A stretch of 64,000 bases of DNA from Halopseudomonas xinjiangensis (GCA_011050525.1 DRFO01000026.1:1-64000), one strand, 5' to 3'; shown: positions 47,720 to 57,621, counted from the stretch's first letter. The notes: generated by a model not told the origin, from the letters alone. Program-made: numbers and translations.

Positions 47720-50700
47720 TCATGGCTCACCATTGCCCAGCGACAGCAGGCTGGCGTTACCGCCCACAGCGGTAGTGTTGATGGTGCGCGTGCGTTCGGT
47801 TACAAAGCGCAGCAAGTAATGCGGACCTCCAGCCTTTGGCCCGGTACCTGATAATCCTTGACCACCAAAGGGCTGCACGCCGACTACCGCGCCGATCTGG
47901 TTGCGGTTCACATAGACATTGCCGATACGCACCCGCCGGTCTATATGCAGAGCGGTATCTTCGTTGCGGCTGTGTATTCCGAGGGTCAATCCGAAGCCGG
48001 TCGCATTGATTTCGTCGATTACCCGGTCGAGTTCGTTGTTACGCCAGGTAATTACATGCAAAACGGGCCCGAAGTGCTCGCGATCAAGCTGCTGAATACT
48101 ATCAAGTTTAAAGGCGACCGGGGCGACGAAATGGCCATTGAGGTGCTCGGGCATTGGCGTCTCGGCAATCAACCGGTCTGCCGCCTTGAGCGTGTCGGCG
48201 TGCTTGATCAACCCTTCCCTCGCCTCACGGTCGATGACGGGCCCAAGGTCCACATCACGTCTGGCCGGGTCGCCGATGTGCAACTCGGCCATGGCGCCTT
48301 TTAACAGCTCGATGACCCGCTCCGCTATGTCTTGCTGCACATACAGCACTCTCAAGGCGGAGCAGCGCTGGCCGGCGTTGGTAAAGGATGAATGCACGAC
48401 GTCCTTCACCACCTGCTCCGGCAGGGCGGTGGAATCAACCAGCATGGCGTTCTGCCCGCCGGTTTCGGCGATCATGGGCGCAATGGCACCTTCTCTGGCC
48501 GCCAGGGCCCGGTTGATGATATGCGCCGTCTGGGTGGAGCCGGTGAACGCCACGCCGGCGATGCGCGGATCGGATGTCACCACGCTCCCCACCTGGGCGC
48601 CGTCGCCTGGCAGTAACGCCAGAACTCTCCCTGGCAGGCCAGCTTCAAGCATGAGTTCCACGCAGCGCGCTGCTACCAGACTGGTCTGCTCGGCAGGCTT
48701 GGCCACCACCGTGTTACCGCTGACCAGGGCCGCGGCAATCTGGCCCATGAAGATGGCCACAGGAAAGTTCCAAGGGCTGATGCAGGCGAAAACACCCCTG
48801 CCCTGCAAATACAATTCATTGCTCTCGCCGGTCGGCCCGGGTAGCGTAATGACCGCAAAACGCTGACGCGCCTGCACGGCATAGAAACGGCAGAAATCTA
48901 CCGCCTCGCGCACTTCATCGATTCCATCCTGGAGACTTTTCCCGGCTTCCCTGGTGCATAGGGCTATCAACTCCGGCATGTTCTTTTCGAGCAGGTCGGC
49001 GCTACGCTCAAGGATGGCAGCGCGAAGCTCAACCGGTGTCGCGTTCCATTCGGGGAAGGCTGCAGACAGATCGGTTATGGCCTCGCGCGTCTGCTCCGCG
49101 CTGGCCCAGATCACCTCACCGACCTGGTGGGACAGCTCGTACGGGCACATCACCGCGCGCGGCTCGCCGACCAGACGCATGCCGTTCACCATCGGAGCGC
49201 CACTCCAGCGCTGGTGCAGATGTCGGTCCAGCTCGGCCTTCAAGGGCAGCCATTGGGACATGACGTTCAGGTTGTAACCCTTGGAGTTGGCTCGCTCCGC
49301 GCCATAGATGTCACGAGGGAGCGGAATACGGTGGTTAGCCAGCGTGGTGTGCTGCTGAAGGCTGGTAATCGGATGCTCGATGAGCGAGTCAACCGGTACG
49401 CGCTGATCGACCAGCTTGTGTACGAAGGACGAATTGGCGCCGTTCTCAAGTAGTCTTCTTACCAGGTACGGCAACAGGTCCTTGTGGGCACCGACCGGCG
49501 CGTAGATTCGTACCGGGCATCCGGCTTGCTCTATCACCGTATCGTAGAGCGCATCGCCCATCCCGTGCAGACGCTGGAACTCGAACGCCTGGCCCTTGCC
49601 CATGTTCAGTATGCAGGTCACTGTGTGGGCGTTATGGGTGGCAAATTGCGGGTAGATAAGGTCTTTGGTCAGGGGGCTCAGCAGGTACTTGGCACAGGCC
49701 AGGTACGACACGTCCGTCGCTTCCTTGCGGGTAAAAACCGGGTAGCCATCAAGTCCGGCCTGCTGACAAAGTTTGATTTCGGTATCCCAATACGCGCCTT
49801 TGACCAATCTGACCGGAATCTGATCGCCTTGCTGACGGGCCAGAATGGTCAGCCAGCACAGCGCCGGCAGCGCGCGTTTCGAGTAAGCCTGGACTACCAG
49901 ACCGAAATTACCCCAGCCGCGTACATCCGGATGCTGATAAACCCGTGAGAACAACTTAAGCGATAACTCCAGACGGTCCGCTTCCTCGGCGTCAATGGTG
50001 ATGCCGATATCACCCACCCGTGCCTGGCGTACCAGACCCAATACCGTCTCGCTCAGCTCATCGAGAACCTGCTGTTCGCGCGCCGCTTCGTAATGCGGGT
50101 GCAGCGCAGACAGCTTGATGGAAATGGTCGGTTTGGGGCTGCTGCCTTTGTAGTCGTCCGCTACCAGCGCGGCGATGGCGTCGCTGTAATCCTTGAGATA
50201 CTTGGCCGCATCCGCGCGGGTCAGCGCCGCCTCGCCCAGCATGTCGAAGGAATAGGTATAGCCCTCATCACGCTGTGGTTTGCCGTTTTTCAGCGCCTCC
50301 TTGATGGTCCGGCCCAGAACGAACTGGCGCCCCATGATCCGCATCGCCTGGAGCATCGCTGCTCGAATGACCGGCTCCCCGCTGCGTTTGACCAGGCGCC
50401 CAAGCACGGTTCCGGCCGTGCCGTCGACCCGCTTGTCGAGATTGACCACGCGGCCGGTCATGACCAGCCCCCAGGCGGCGGCGTTGACCAGCGTATTTTC
50501 GCTCTGCCCTAGATGGCGGTCCCACTGTGCGGCATTCAGTTTGTCGCGGATCAGCGCGTCAGCGGTCTCTGCATCCGGCACTCGCAACAAGGCCTCTGCC
50601 AGACACATCAGCATGATGCCTTCCTGCGTATCGAGGCTGTATTGCTGTAACAGGGCGTCGATGCTGTCGACCGCGTTATCGCGCTTGCGCACGTCGAGAA

Positions 50701-50875
50701 TCAGCTTGCGGGCTTGCTGAGTCAGCGTCGCAGGGTCATCCGGCTCGGCCAGGGCGATGAGTTTCTTGAGGTACTCACTTTCGTCTACCGCGTAGTTGTC
50801 ACTGACCAATTCGAGGAACTGATCCGCCTCGCTCTCAAGAAAATCGCCTTGTAATACCTTGCTGGCTTCAAACAT
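47720..50875 (-). CDS. putA: Bifunctional proline dehydrogenase / P5C dehydrogenase
   Basis: A 1051-residue PutA that oxidises proline to glutamate in two steps with substrate channelling. The FAD-dependent PRODH domain is at about residues 125-480 (RLVKGAYWDTEIK, ATHNAHT). The NAD-dependent aldehyde dehydrogenase domain is at about 540-1000, with Glu in IAETGGQNAML (about 770) and the catalytic Cys in NAGQRCSALRVL (about 805). It is shorter than E. coli PutA (1320) because it lacks the ribbon-helix-helix DNA-binding domain, as recalled for P. aeruginosa. The AraC gene upstream likely regulates it instead. GGGAG precedes the ATG. Confidence 0.97.
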   Translation of the reverse strand: MFEASKVLQGDFLESEADQFLELVSDNYAVDESEYLKKLIALAEPDDPATLTQQARKLILDVRKRDNAVDSIDALLQQYSLDTQEGIMLMCLAEALLRVPDAETADALIRDKLNAAQWDRHLGQSENTLVNAAAWGLVMTGRVVNLDKRVDGTAGTVLGRLVKRSGEPVIRAAMLQAMRIMGRQFVLGRTIKEALKNGKPQRDEGYTYSFDMLGEAALTRADAAKYLKDYSDAIAALVADDYKGSSPKPTISIKLSALHPHYEAAREQQVLDELSETVLGLVRQARVGDIGITIDAEEADRLELSLKLFSRVYQHPDVRGWGNFGLVVQAYSKRALPALCWLTILARQQGDQIPVRLVKGAYWDTEIKLCQQAGLDGYPVFTRKEATDVSYLACAKYLLSPLTKDLIYPQFATHNAHTVTCILNMGKGQAFEFQRLHGMGDALYDTVIEQAGCPVRIYAPVGAHKDLLPYLVRRLLENGANSSFVHKLVDQRVPVDSLIEHPITSLQQHTTLANHRIPLPRDIYGAERANSKGYNLNVMSQWLPLKAELDRHLHQRWSGAPMVNGMRLVGEPRAVMCPYELSHQVGEVIWASAEQTREAITDLSAAFPEWNATPVELRAAILERSADLLEKNMPELIALCTREAGKSLQDGIDEVREAVDFCRFYAVQARQRFAVITLPGPTGESNELYLQGRGVFACISPWNFPVAIFMGQIAAALVSGNTVVAKPAEQTSLVAARCVELMLEAGLPGRVLALLPGDGAQVGSVVTSDPRIAGVAFTGSTQTAHIINRALAAREGAIAPMIAETGGQNAMLVDSTALPEQVVKDVVHSSFTNAGQRCSALRVLYVQQDIAERVIELLKGAMAELHIGDPARRDVDLGPVIDREAREGLIKHADTLKAADRLIAETPMPEHLNGHFVAPVAFKLDSIQQLDREHFGPVLHVITWRNNELDRVIDEINATGFGLTLGIHSRNEDTALHIDRRVRIGNVYVNRNQIGAVVGVQPFGGQGLSGTGPKAGGPHYLLRFVTERTRTINTTAVGGNASLLSLGNGEP

Positions 50876-51063
50876 CTGGCACGCTCCCTCTGCACCCGCA
50901 CATCGTGTCGGGCTTTGAGCCCGCCTATCTATAACCCTAGACCATGGTTACCGATCAGACGAATTCGTTTGTTGTTAGTGGGCTGGCTCGATGACTCACG
51001 CTGCGGCAAACAGCAAACCAATCACCCTGTCGTACAACTGTAGGAGCGAAGAAGGTGGAAATC

Positions 51064-51101
51064 TTGCGAAAAACTGCGAAGTATTTGTAAAAAGCTACGA
51101 A
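51064..51101. promoter_or_regulatory. Direct repeats upstream of putA (possible PruR sites)
   Basis: TTGCGAA (51064-51070), CTGCGAA (51074-51080) and CTACGAA (51095-51101) on the plus strand. Two copies are exactly 21 bp apart, the two-turn spacing common for AraC-family direct repeats. They lie about 190-225 bp upstream of the putA start. The link to the adjacent regulator is inferred. Confidence 0.45.
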
Positions 51102-51116
51102 AACCTGACTGGGAAG

Positions 51117-51884
51117 TCAGCAATTCGCTTCAAGGCGAAGCTTTCGGGGAGTCTGGCCGGTCTGCTTGCGAATCGCGTGCGCCAACGCGCTTTGACTGCT
51201 AAAGCCACAGCGGTCGGCAATCTCTGCCACGCTCATTAATGACTGGCGCAACAAACCGATTGCCTGACGAAGACGGGCGTCAAGAACGTACTGATGGGGC
51301 GACTGCCCCGCAACCTGCTTGAAAAGGGTATGAAAATGGCTCGGGCTGATGCAGACCTGGGCCGCCATGTCAGCCACGGAAATGGGCTCGTCGAGGTGGG
51401 CCTGCACAAAGCGATCAATACGCGACAGATCCAGCGAGGCGACTGGACGCATTGGCAAGGGAGTCGAAAACATCCGGTCATGCAGGGCATGCAGCAGGAT
51501 GCCGCCCAGGTGCCAGGTGATCGGAGAGCCTACCGGGCTGGCGCCCAGTTCATGGGCAGCAAAATCCAGTAGTCCTTGCAAACCGTGGTCCAACTGCACG
51601 AACCGCGGCTTGTCAAATAGACGGTCCAGCGTGTCTTCTCCCAACCCACCCGGTCCGCCGGGTTCCATCGCCAGATCCAGTATCAGCATGTGATTGCTAC
51701 CGCGCCCGGAGAAGGCGTGCCGCTCATGGCCTGGGACCAGGCAGGCATGGAGGCGATTTACCGCTCCGCCCTGCCCCATCACCTCAAAATCGGCACAGCC
51801 TTGCAGCCCGACGATCAGTTGATGCTCGGGATGCGAATGAGTCGAGCTCTGGTCAGGTAAGTCCAGAATGCGGGTCTTGATCAT
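51117..51884 (-). CDS. pruR: AraC-family proline-utilisation regulator (PruR-like)
   Basis: A 255-residue regulator. An N-terminal cupin-like ligand domain (about residues 10-110, with THSHPEHQLIVG) is followed by two AraC helix-turn-helix motifs (about 155-250: ISVADMAAQVCISPSHFHTLF and SVAEIADRCGFSSQSALAHAI). In P. aeruginosa PruR activates putA and putP in response to proline, and the same neighbours are found here (putA downstream, Lon-type AsrA upstream, as PA0779-PA0783 from memory). Its gene is on the same strand as putA. The gene name is given on context and is less certain than the family. Confidence 0.82.
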   Translation of the reverse strand: MIKTRILDLPDQSSTHSHPEHQLIVGLQGCADFEVMGQGGAVNRLHACLVPGHERHAFSGRGSNHMLILDLAMEPGGPGGLGEDTLDRLFDKPRFVQLDHGLQGLLDFAAHELGASPVGSPITWHLGGILLHALHDRMFSTPLPMRPVASLDLSRIDRFVQAHLDEPISVADMAAQVCISPSHFHTLFKQVAGQSPHQYVLDARLRQAIGLLRQSLMSVAEIADRCGFSSQSALAHAIRKQTGQTPRKLRLEANC

Positions 51885-51952
51885 TCAACTGCCCAAAGTC
51901 AGAAAAACCAATCTTAGCCCCTGGATGCCAGGGTCACAAGCGAGGGCCGACG

Positions 51953-51975
51953 GCCGTTGAAATCGTCAGCAGCCG
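51953..51975 (+). promoter_or_regulatory. Weak heat-shock-like promoter of the Lon-type protease gene
   Basis: CGTTGAAA, then after 10-12 bases CCGGCACTATCTA, a partial match to the sigma-32 pattern CTTGAAA...CCCCATNT. It sits about 60-80 bp upstream of the protease start. Confidence 0.25.
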
Positions 51976-52033
51976 GCACTATCTAACGGTAAGGCACTCA
52001 TAAACAGCATGCTTATCGAACAAGGTACCTCAG

Positions 52034-54442
52034 ATGACCGATCAGGACGCTTCTCGACCAGACATTATCGAAGGGAATGTGCAGGACAATTTTCAGCCAG
52101 GTACTGGCATTGCGCTGCCCAACCAACGGCTGCCCGACAAGCTTTATCTGCTACCTATTCATAACCGGCCCTTCTTTCCGGCCCAGGTCATGCCGGTGGT
52201 GGTGAACGACACCCCCTGGGCGCAAACCATCGAGGCAGTGGCCAAAACCGATCAGCACGCGCTTGCGCTTTTTTACGTGGACTCGGCTCTGGATGACGAA
52301 GGCAAACTTGAACCAGACCAACTGCCGAACACCGGCTGCGCAGTAAGAATTCACCATGCAGTCAGGGAAGAAGGCAAAATTCAGTTCATCGCCCAGGGGT
52401 TGACCCGGGTGCGCGTAACCAAATGGCTAACCCACAAACCACCCTATCTGGTGGAGGTCGATTACCCAGAATCCCCCAGTGATGAGCGCGATGAAGTACG
52501 CGCCTACGCCATGGCCTTGATCAATGCAATCAAAGAGCTGCTGCCGCTCAATCCGCTGTATAGCGAAGAGCTGAAGAACTACCTGAATCGATTCAGTCCG
52601 AATCAGCCGTCGCCACTCTCGGATTTCGCTGCGGCGCTCACCTCCGCCAATGCCAGAGACCTGCAGGATGTGCTCGATACCATCCCGGTGCTGCGCAGGA
52701 TGGAGAAGGTGCTGGTGATGCTGAAGAAGGAGATCGACGTTGCCCGTTTGCAGGGAGAGATAAGCGCCGAGGTAAACCGGACGATCAGCCAACACCAGCG
52801 CACGTTTTTTCTGAAGGAACAGCTCAAGGTCATCCAGAAGGAGCTGGGGTTATCCAAGGATGACCGCACCGCAGACATCGAACAGTTCCGCCAGCGTCTG
52901 ACCGACAAGGTTCTGCCCGATGCGGTCAGCACACGCATCGAGGAAGAGCTGAACAAGCTGTCTGTGTTGGAAACCGGGTCCCCAGAATACGCGGTGACGC
53001 GCAACTATCTGGATTGGGCGACCTCAGTGCCGTGGGGCATCACCCATGCTGACAAGCTGGATATCAAGCATGCCAGAGAGGTATTGAACCGCGACCACGA
53101 TGGTCTCGACGATGTAAAACAGAGGATTCTGGAATTCCTTGCGGTGGGCGCATTCAAGGGCTCCGTATCCGGTTCGATCATTCTGCTGGTCGGCCCACCA
53201 GGGGTAGGCAAAACCAGCATCGGCCATTCCATTGCCGAAAGCCTCGGGCGGCCGTTCTATCGGTTCAGCGTCGGCGGGATGCGCGACGAAGCCGAGATCA
53301 AGGGTCATCGCCGTACCTATATCGGGGCGATGCCAGGGAAGTTCGTTCAGGCATTCAAGGATGTCGGCGTAATGAACCCGGTCATCATGCTGGATGAGAT
53401 CGACAAACTCGGCAGCAGCCATCAGGGTGACCCGGCGTCTGCCTTGCTCGAGACGCTGGATCCGGAGCAGAACAACCAGTTCCTCGACCATTATCTGGAC
53501 CTTCGCCTGGACCTGTCGAAGGTGCTCTTTGTCTGCACGGCTAATACCCTGGACAGCATTCCCGGCCCGCTTCTGGACCGCATGGATGTCATCCGCCTGT
53601 CCGGCTACATCACCGAAGAAAAGCTGGCGATCGCCAAGCATCATCTGTGGCCGCGCCAGTTGAAGCGTGCGGGGCTGCGCAAGAATCAATTGCGAATCAG
53701 CGACAAGGCGTTGCGCGATGTCATCGAGGGATACGCCAGAGAAGCCGGTGTGCGCAACCTGGAGAAGCAGCTGGCGAAGATTGTCAGGAAATCCATTATG
53801 CAACTGCTCGAAAATCCCGAGCAGAAAATCAGCATCAAGCCAGCTGATCTCAAAACGTTGCTCGGTACCCAGGCGTTCCGCACTGAGAAGACGCTCAAGG
53901 GTGTTGGGGTCATAACCGGGCTCGCCTGGACTTCCATGGGTGGCGTCACCCTGCCGGTGGAAGCTACGCGCATCCACACGCTCAATCGGGGCTTCAAGTT
54001 GACCGGCAAGCTGGGGGAGGTAATGAAAGAGTCGGCAGAGATTGCCTACAGCTTCATTTGCGCCAATCTCGACCGGTTCAAGGGCGACAAGACCTTCTTT
54101 GACGAGGCCTTTGTGCACCTGCACGTTCCTGAGGGCGCCACACCCAAGGACGGTCCCAGCGCCGGAGTTACCATTGCCAGTGCACTGTTATCGCTGGCGC
54201 GCAATCAGACTCCGCGCGCCGGGCTGGCCATGACGGGTGAAATCACCTTGACCGGGCAGGTGTTGCCAGTGGGCGGGATTCGCGAAAAGGTGATAGCGGC
54301 TCGCCGACAGTCGATCTTCGAACTCATCCTGCCGGAAGCAAACCGGGGGGACTTCGAGGAACTGCCGGACTACATTACCCAGGGAATGACGATCCACTTT
54401 GCTGGTCACTTCAGGGACGTGGCCAAGCGGCTCTTCGACTAG
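52034..54442 (+). CDS. Lon-type ATP-dependent protease (AsrA-like)
   Basis: An 802-residue LonA protease. The N-terminal substrate domain covers about residues 30-220, and AAA+ Walker A GPPGVGKTS (about 384-392) and Walker B VIMLDEIDKLG (about 450-460) follow. The catalytic dyad is Ser in PKDGPSAGVTIASA (about 706) and Lys in GIREKVIAARR (about 749). It forms hexamers that degrade misfolded and regulatory proteins. It adjoins the pruR-like gene, as P. aeruginosa AsrA does, so it is probably AsrA rather than the main Lon, but this rests on context. Confidence 0.93.
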   Translation: MTDQDASRPDIIEGNVQDNFQPGTGIALPNQRLPDKLYLLPIHNRPFFPAQVMPVVVNDTPWAQTIEAVAKTDQHALALFYVDSALDDEGKLEPDQLPNTGCAVRIHHAVREEGKIQFIAQGLTRVRVTKWLTHKPPYLVEVDYPESPSDERDEVRAYAMALINAIKELLPLNPLYSEELKNYLNRFSPNQPSPLSDFAAALTSANARDLQDVLDTIPVLRRMEKVLVMLKKEIDVARLQGEISAEVNRTISQHQRTFFLKEQLKVIQKELGLSKDDRTADIEQFRQRLTDKVLPDAVSTRIEEELNKLSVLETGSPEYAVTRNYLDWATSVPWGITHADKLDIKHAREVLNRDHDGLDDVKQRILEFLAVGAFKGSVSGSIILLVGPPGVGKTSIGHSIAESLGRPFYRFSVGGMRDEAEIKGHRRTYIGAMPGKFVQAFKDVGVMNPVIMLDEIDKLGSSHQGDPASALLETLDPEQNNQFLDHYLDLRLDLSKVLFVCTANTLDSIPGPLLDRMDVIRLSGYITEEKLAIAKHHLWPRQLKRAGLRKNQLRISDKALRDVIEGYAREAGVRNLEKQLAKIVRKSIMQLLENPEQKISIKPADLKTLLGTQAFRTEKTLKGVGVITGLAWTSMGGVTLPVEATRIHTLNRGFKLTGKLGEVMKESAEIAYSFICANLDRFKGDKTFFDEAFVHLHVPEGATPKDGPSAGVTIASALLSLARNQTPRAGLAMTGEITLTGQVLPVGGIREKVIAARRQSIFELILPEANRGDFEELPDYITQGMTIHFAGHFRDVAKRLFD

Positions 54443-54453
54443 CTCTGGCCAAC

Positions 54454-54483
54454 AAAAAGGCGACCCTTTGGGGGTCGCCTTTT
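54454..54483. terminator. Bidirectional terminator after the Lon-type gene
   Basis: AAAAGGCGACCC/GGGTCGCCTTTT, a perfect 12-bp stem with T and A runs on both sides. It lies between convergent genes. Confidence 0.92.
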
Positions 54484-54500
54484 GATCTTCCGAATACCAG

Positions 54501-56558
54501 TTACTTCTTTTGCGAGGTGCGGTCTCCAGCGGAATTGCCCGGAAAATGATCCTCATGGGCATCATCCAGCTCTTCAACCTCCGGAAACTCGTGCAAGCTG
54601 CTTTCGAACGCTTCGTCTTCAATAACAGTATTGGTGGACTTTAAGTCGTTCTTCTTCGCAGGCCCTGGCGTGAGGCCTTCGATCAGCTCCCAGTCCGGGT
54701 CAAGGGTGAAATCGTTCAGGTTCAGTTGGCTGCCTTCCATTGCAGGCGTGTTGCGATCTTCAGGCGACGTTTCATAATCTTCATCCATCTCGCCGTCAAA
54801 CAAGGGTTCTACGTGATCGACATGCTCGACCAGACCGATGGTGTCTTCATCAAACAGCGCCGGGAAGCGTGACTTGATCTGTTCGATACGATCAGCATCG
54901 CCGCCCGCAGCCAGGATTGCGCCCTGCTGTTCCTCAAACGCCTTGGCATCTCCCAGCTCCGCTAGCACTCGCAATTGCTTGAATCTGAGATCCAGACGCT
55001 CAGGTTCGTCCGCTATGGCCTTGTCCAGCATTACACGAGCTTCTGCGAAGCGACCATAGGTGATGTAAAGCTCTACGCCGTCCAGCGGGTCAACCGGTTT
55101 GGGTGGCTGAGTAGTGACGGAGCGCGCGATCATGGAAGAGCCGATCAAGGCGGTGCCCGGACGCAGACCGGAGTGGGCTTGCTCGACGTCCTGTTCAGGC
55201 TCTTCTTCTGACGCTGCCTTCGCGGATCTGGAACGCATCCGCGTTACCAGCACTCCCAACAGGAAGGCAAAAAATGCCAGCAATGCGGGCCACCATTTCG
55301 ACAGGAAGCTCTCTTCCGGCGCTTCCTCCTGAGCGGGCAGAATCTCTGCAGCCACTGCTCCAGACTGCGGATCGGCGCTTCCGTCAACCGACGAAGCGCC
55401 AGCCCCCGCCTCGCCGTCAACAAGCGTGCCAGTAGCGATAGCTGCGCCGGTTTCTTCCGAGCTCTGCGCCTCGCGCAGTACCTCCAGTTCAGCCTGCAGA
55501 CTAGCGATTTGGCGGTCGCGGGAATCCAGTTCGCTCAGCAACACATTGAAACGTGCTTCCAGCGCCTGCAATCGTCCCAACAACTCCGCTGCATCAGCTT
55601 CTGCGGCGGATACACCCGGCTCCTCAATTCGCAGCTTGCCGGCGATCAACGGAGCGGAAGAGTCCTCCTGGGGGGCCGACTCTTGCGCGGCAACTGCTTG
55701 TTGCTGCGCATCGGCGGTCTCTGCTGGAGCAAAGGGCGCACTGCCAGCTGTTTCGGGTGTTGATTGGGACTCGTCCGCGGCACGTTCGGAGCCGGGTTCG
55801 ACTCCCAGCTGCACCGGCGTTGGCAGTACAAGGGGCTGGCCCACCCGCAGACGATCAATGTCATCGTTGACGAAGGCATCGGGGTTGAGCGCCTTGATCG
55901 CCAGCATGTTGCTGCGGATGGATACGGAATTGGCCGGACGGCTGGCTGCAGCAATATCCCAAAGCGTATCGCCGGAAACAGTCAGATGTTCCCCTGCCCC
56001 GGGTTGCGGCTGCAAGTCAGGCAGATCAAGCTGTTGCGCAGGCTGCTCCGCAGGCGCGCGTTCAGGCTCGGAAACCGGTGCCGGCCTGGTTGCCGAGCGG
56101 AGCGGCTGCGGCACGGGCTGCTGTGGCTGTTGCGGTGCTATGGGGCTGGAGCCGCTGTTGAACAGTGGCGGATCCAGCAACAGGGTGTATTCGCGCAGCA
56201 TGCGCCCGTTCGGACGACGCAGCTCCACCAGGAAATTCAGATAGGGCTCACGCACTGGACGATTCGATTCAACGCGAATCGTCATGCGGTCATTTTCCAC
56301 AACCGGAATAAAGCGCAGGTCGGATAGAAAAAACGGACGGTCGATTCCAGCCTTCTCGAACGCCTCGGGATTTGCAAGGGAAACCAGGATGTCAGAGGGG
56401 GACATTCCCTCTGCGCCTTGAAGGGAAATAGTTGCACTAAGCGGCTGATTAAGTGCTGATTCCAGTTTCAGCTCGCCCAGACCCAGCGCATTGCTTACTC
56501 CAACGTACAAGGCCGCCAACGAGGCGACTCCGATAACAACCTGGCGCTTCACTGCCAT
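54501..56558 (-). CDS. FimV/HubP-like peptidoglycan-binding protein
   Basis: A 685-residue protein. It has a signal peptide (MAVKRQVVIGVASLAALYVGVSNALG), then a FimV N-terminal domain (GLGELKLESALNQPLSATI, about residues 26-150). A Pro-rich stretch and a LysM domain (GDTLWDIAAASRP, about 200-255) follow, then a coiled coil (about 330-375), one transmembrane helix (WWPALLAFFAFLLGVLV) and a cytoplasmic TPR-like part. FimV/HubP proteins organise cell poles, type IV pili and twitching. The end is acidic and does not show the usual FimV C-terminal domain, so it may be a paralogue. The ATG at 56558 starts the signal peptide. Confidence 0.85.
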   Translation of the reverse strand: MAVKRQVVIGVASLAALYVGVSNALGLGELKLESALNQPLSATISLQGAEGMSPSDILVSLANPEAFEKAGIDRPFFLSDLRFIPVVENDRMTIRVESNRPVREPYLNFLVELRRPNGRMLREYTLLLDPPLFNSGSSPIAPQQPQQPVPQPLRSATRPAPVSEPERAPAEQPAQQLDLPDLQPQPGAGEHLTVSGDTLWDIAAASRPANSVSIRSNMLAIKALNPDAFVNDDIDRLRVGQPLVLPTPVQLGVEPGSERAADESQSTPETAGSAPFAPAETADAQQQAVAAQESAPQEDSSAPLIAGKLRIEEPGVSAAEADAAELLGRLQALEARFNVLLSELDSRDRQIASLQAELEVLREAQSSEETGAAIATGTLVDGEAGAGASSVDGSADPQSGAVAAEILPAQEEAPEESFLSKWWPALLAFFAFLLGVLVTRMRSRSAKAASEEEPEQDVEQAHSGLRPGTALIGSSMIARSVTTQPPKPVDPLDGVELYITYGRFAEARVMLDKAIADEPERLDLRFKQLRVLAELGDAKAFEEQQGAILAAGGDADRIEQIKSRFPALFDEDTIGLVEHVDHVEPLFDGEMDEDYETSPEDRNTPAMEGSQLNLNDFTLDPDWELIEGLTPGPAKKNDLKSTNTVIEDEAFESSLHEFPEVEELDDAHEDHFPGNSAGDRTSQKK

Positions 56559-56880
56559 ACCCTTTCCTCTTATATGTTGACAATGGGAACCACTCATCGC
56601 CACCGACGCTATCCGTGCATTCCTTCTGGAAGAAGGCGACGCCATCATTTCACATCATGATGACATTATGCCACTGCAAAAGAAGCAAACGAATAGCCGT
56701 TTGAGCCCGGTCATCCAGAATCCGGTGGAGTTATGCTTTGACCCAGCGCCACAATAATGACGCTCCGAGCAACGAAGCGCTCATATTGCCAAATTCCGTT
56801 GAGCAATACTTCAGTTGCCTGCCAAATAAGCCCAATTGGGGTTAGAATTCACTCCTCGTTGAACCCACCCCGGACCCAGC
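56559..56880. other. Intergenic region between the FimV-like gene and cmoA
   Basis: 322 bp with divergent promoters expected. TTGCCT (near 56816) and TAGAAT (near 56844) are candidate cmoA elements but their spacing is long. No RNA gene or repeat was seen. Confidence 0.4.
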
Positions 56881-57621
56881 ATGACCGAAATCGACAACAT
56901 TTTTGCCGCTCCGCTACCCAAGATAGCTGATTTCGTGTTCGATCATGATGTGGCAAAGGTTTTTCCCGACATGATCAAGCGGTCCGTACCCGGCTATCCG
57001 ACCATTATAGAAAGTATTGGGCTGATCGCCGGGCATTATGCCAAACCGGACAGTCTTATCTACGACCTCGGCTGCTCGTTGGGCGCCGCCACGCAATCAA
57101 TGCGCCGCCACGTGCGTAGTTCAGGTTGCCGAATTCTTGCCGTCGACAATGCACTGGCGATGACTGAACGCTGCCGCGAATATCTGACAGCACAGGATTC
57201 CATGGTGGAGGAATTGACGCCCGCTGAGGTAATGCACGCGGACATTATCAAGTTGCCACTCGAAACCTGTTCCGTGGTGGTATTGAATTTCACCTTGCAG
57301 TTCATCCGCCCTGACCAACGCCTCGAACTGCTGACGCGCATCAGCAAGGCTCTGATTCCCGGAGGCGTACTGATTCTGTCCGAAAAGCTCAGATTTGCCG
57401 ACGGCGACACCCACAAGAGTCTGGAAAATTTGCACTACGCATTCAAGAGAGCCAACGGCTACAGCGAACTGGAAATTGCACAGAAGCGCAGTGCCATCGA
57501 GAACGTCATGCTGCCCGACACCCTGGACACCCATTTCGAGCGTCTGCAACAAGCGGGATTCCAGCATTCACACACCTGGTTCCAATGCCTCAATTTCTGC
57601 TCGATAATCGCCCACACGTGA
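56881..57621 (+). CDS. cmoA: Carboxy-S-adenosyl-L-methionine synthase
   Basis: A 246-residue class I methyltransferase-fold enzyme. It makes carboxy-SAM from SAM and prephenate, the carboxymethyl donor for tRNA wobble uridine (cmo5U34). The SAM-binding motif [17 protein letters not shown] is at about residues 60-76, with [16 protein letters not shown] at about 97 and [10 protein letters not shown] at about 138. It is the first gene of a pair with cmoB, which overlaps its stop codon by 4 bp (GTGA). Confidence 0.95.
   Translation: MTEIDNIFAAPLPKIADFVFDHDVAKVFPDMIKRSVPGYPTIIESIGLIAGHYAKPDSLIYDLGCSLGAATQSMRRHVRSSGCRILAVDNALAMTERCREYLTAQDSMVEELTPAEVMHADIIKLPLETCSVVVLNFTLQFIRPDQRLELLTRISKALIPGGVLILSEKLRFADGDTHKSLENLHYAFKRANGYSELEIAQKRSAIENVMLPDTLDTHFERLQQAGFQHSHTWFQCLNFCSIIAHT

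Noticed and set aside
50991..51239. 82-residue plus-strand frame across the putA-pruR gap
   Set aside because: It overlaps the end of the AraC gene on the other strand and has no features of a protein.
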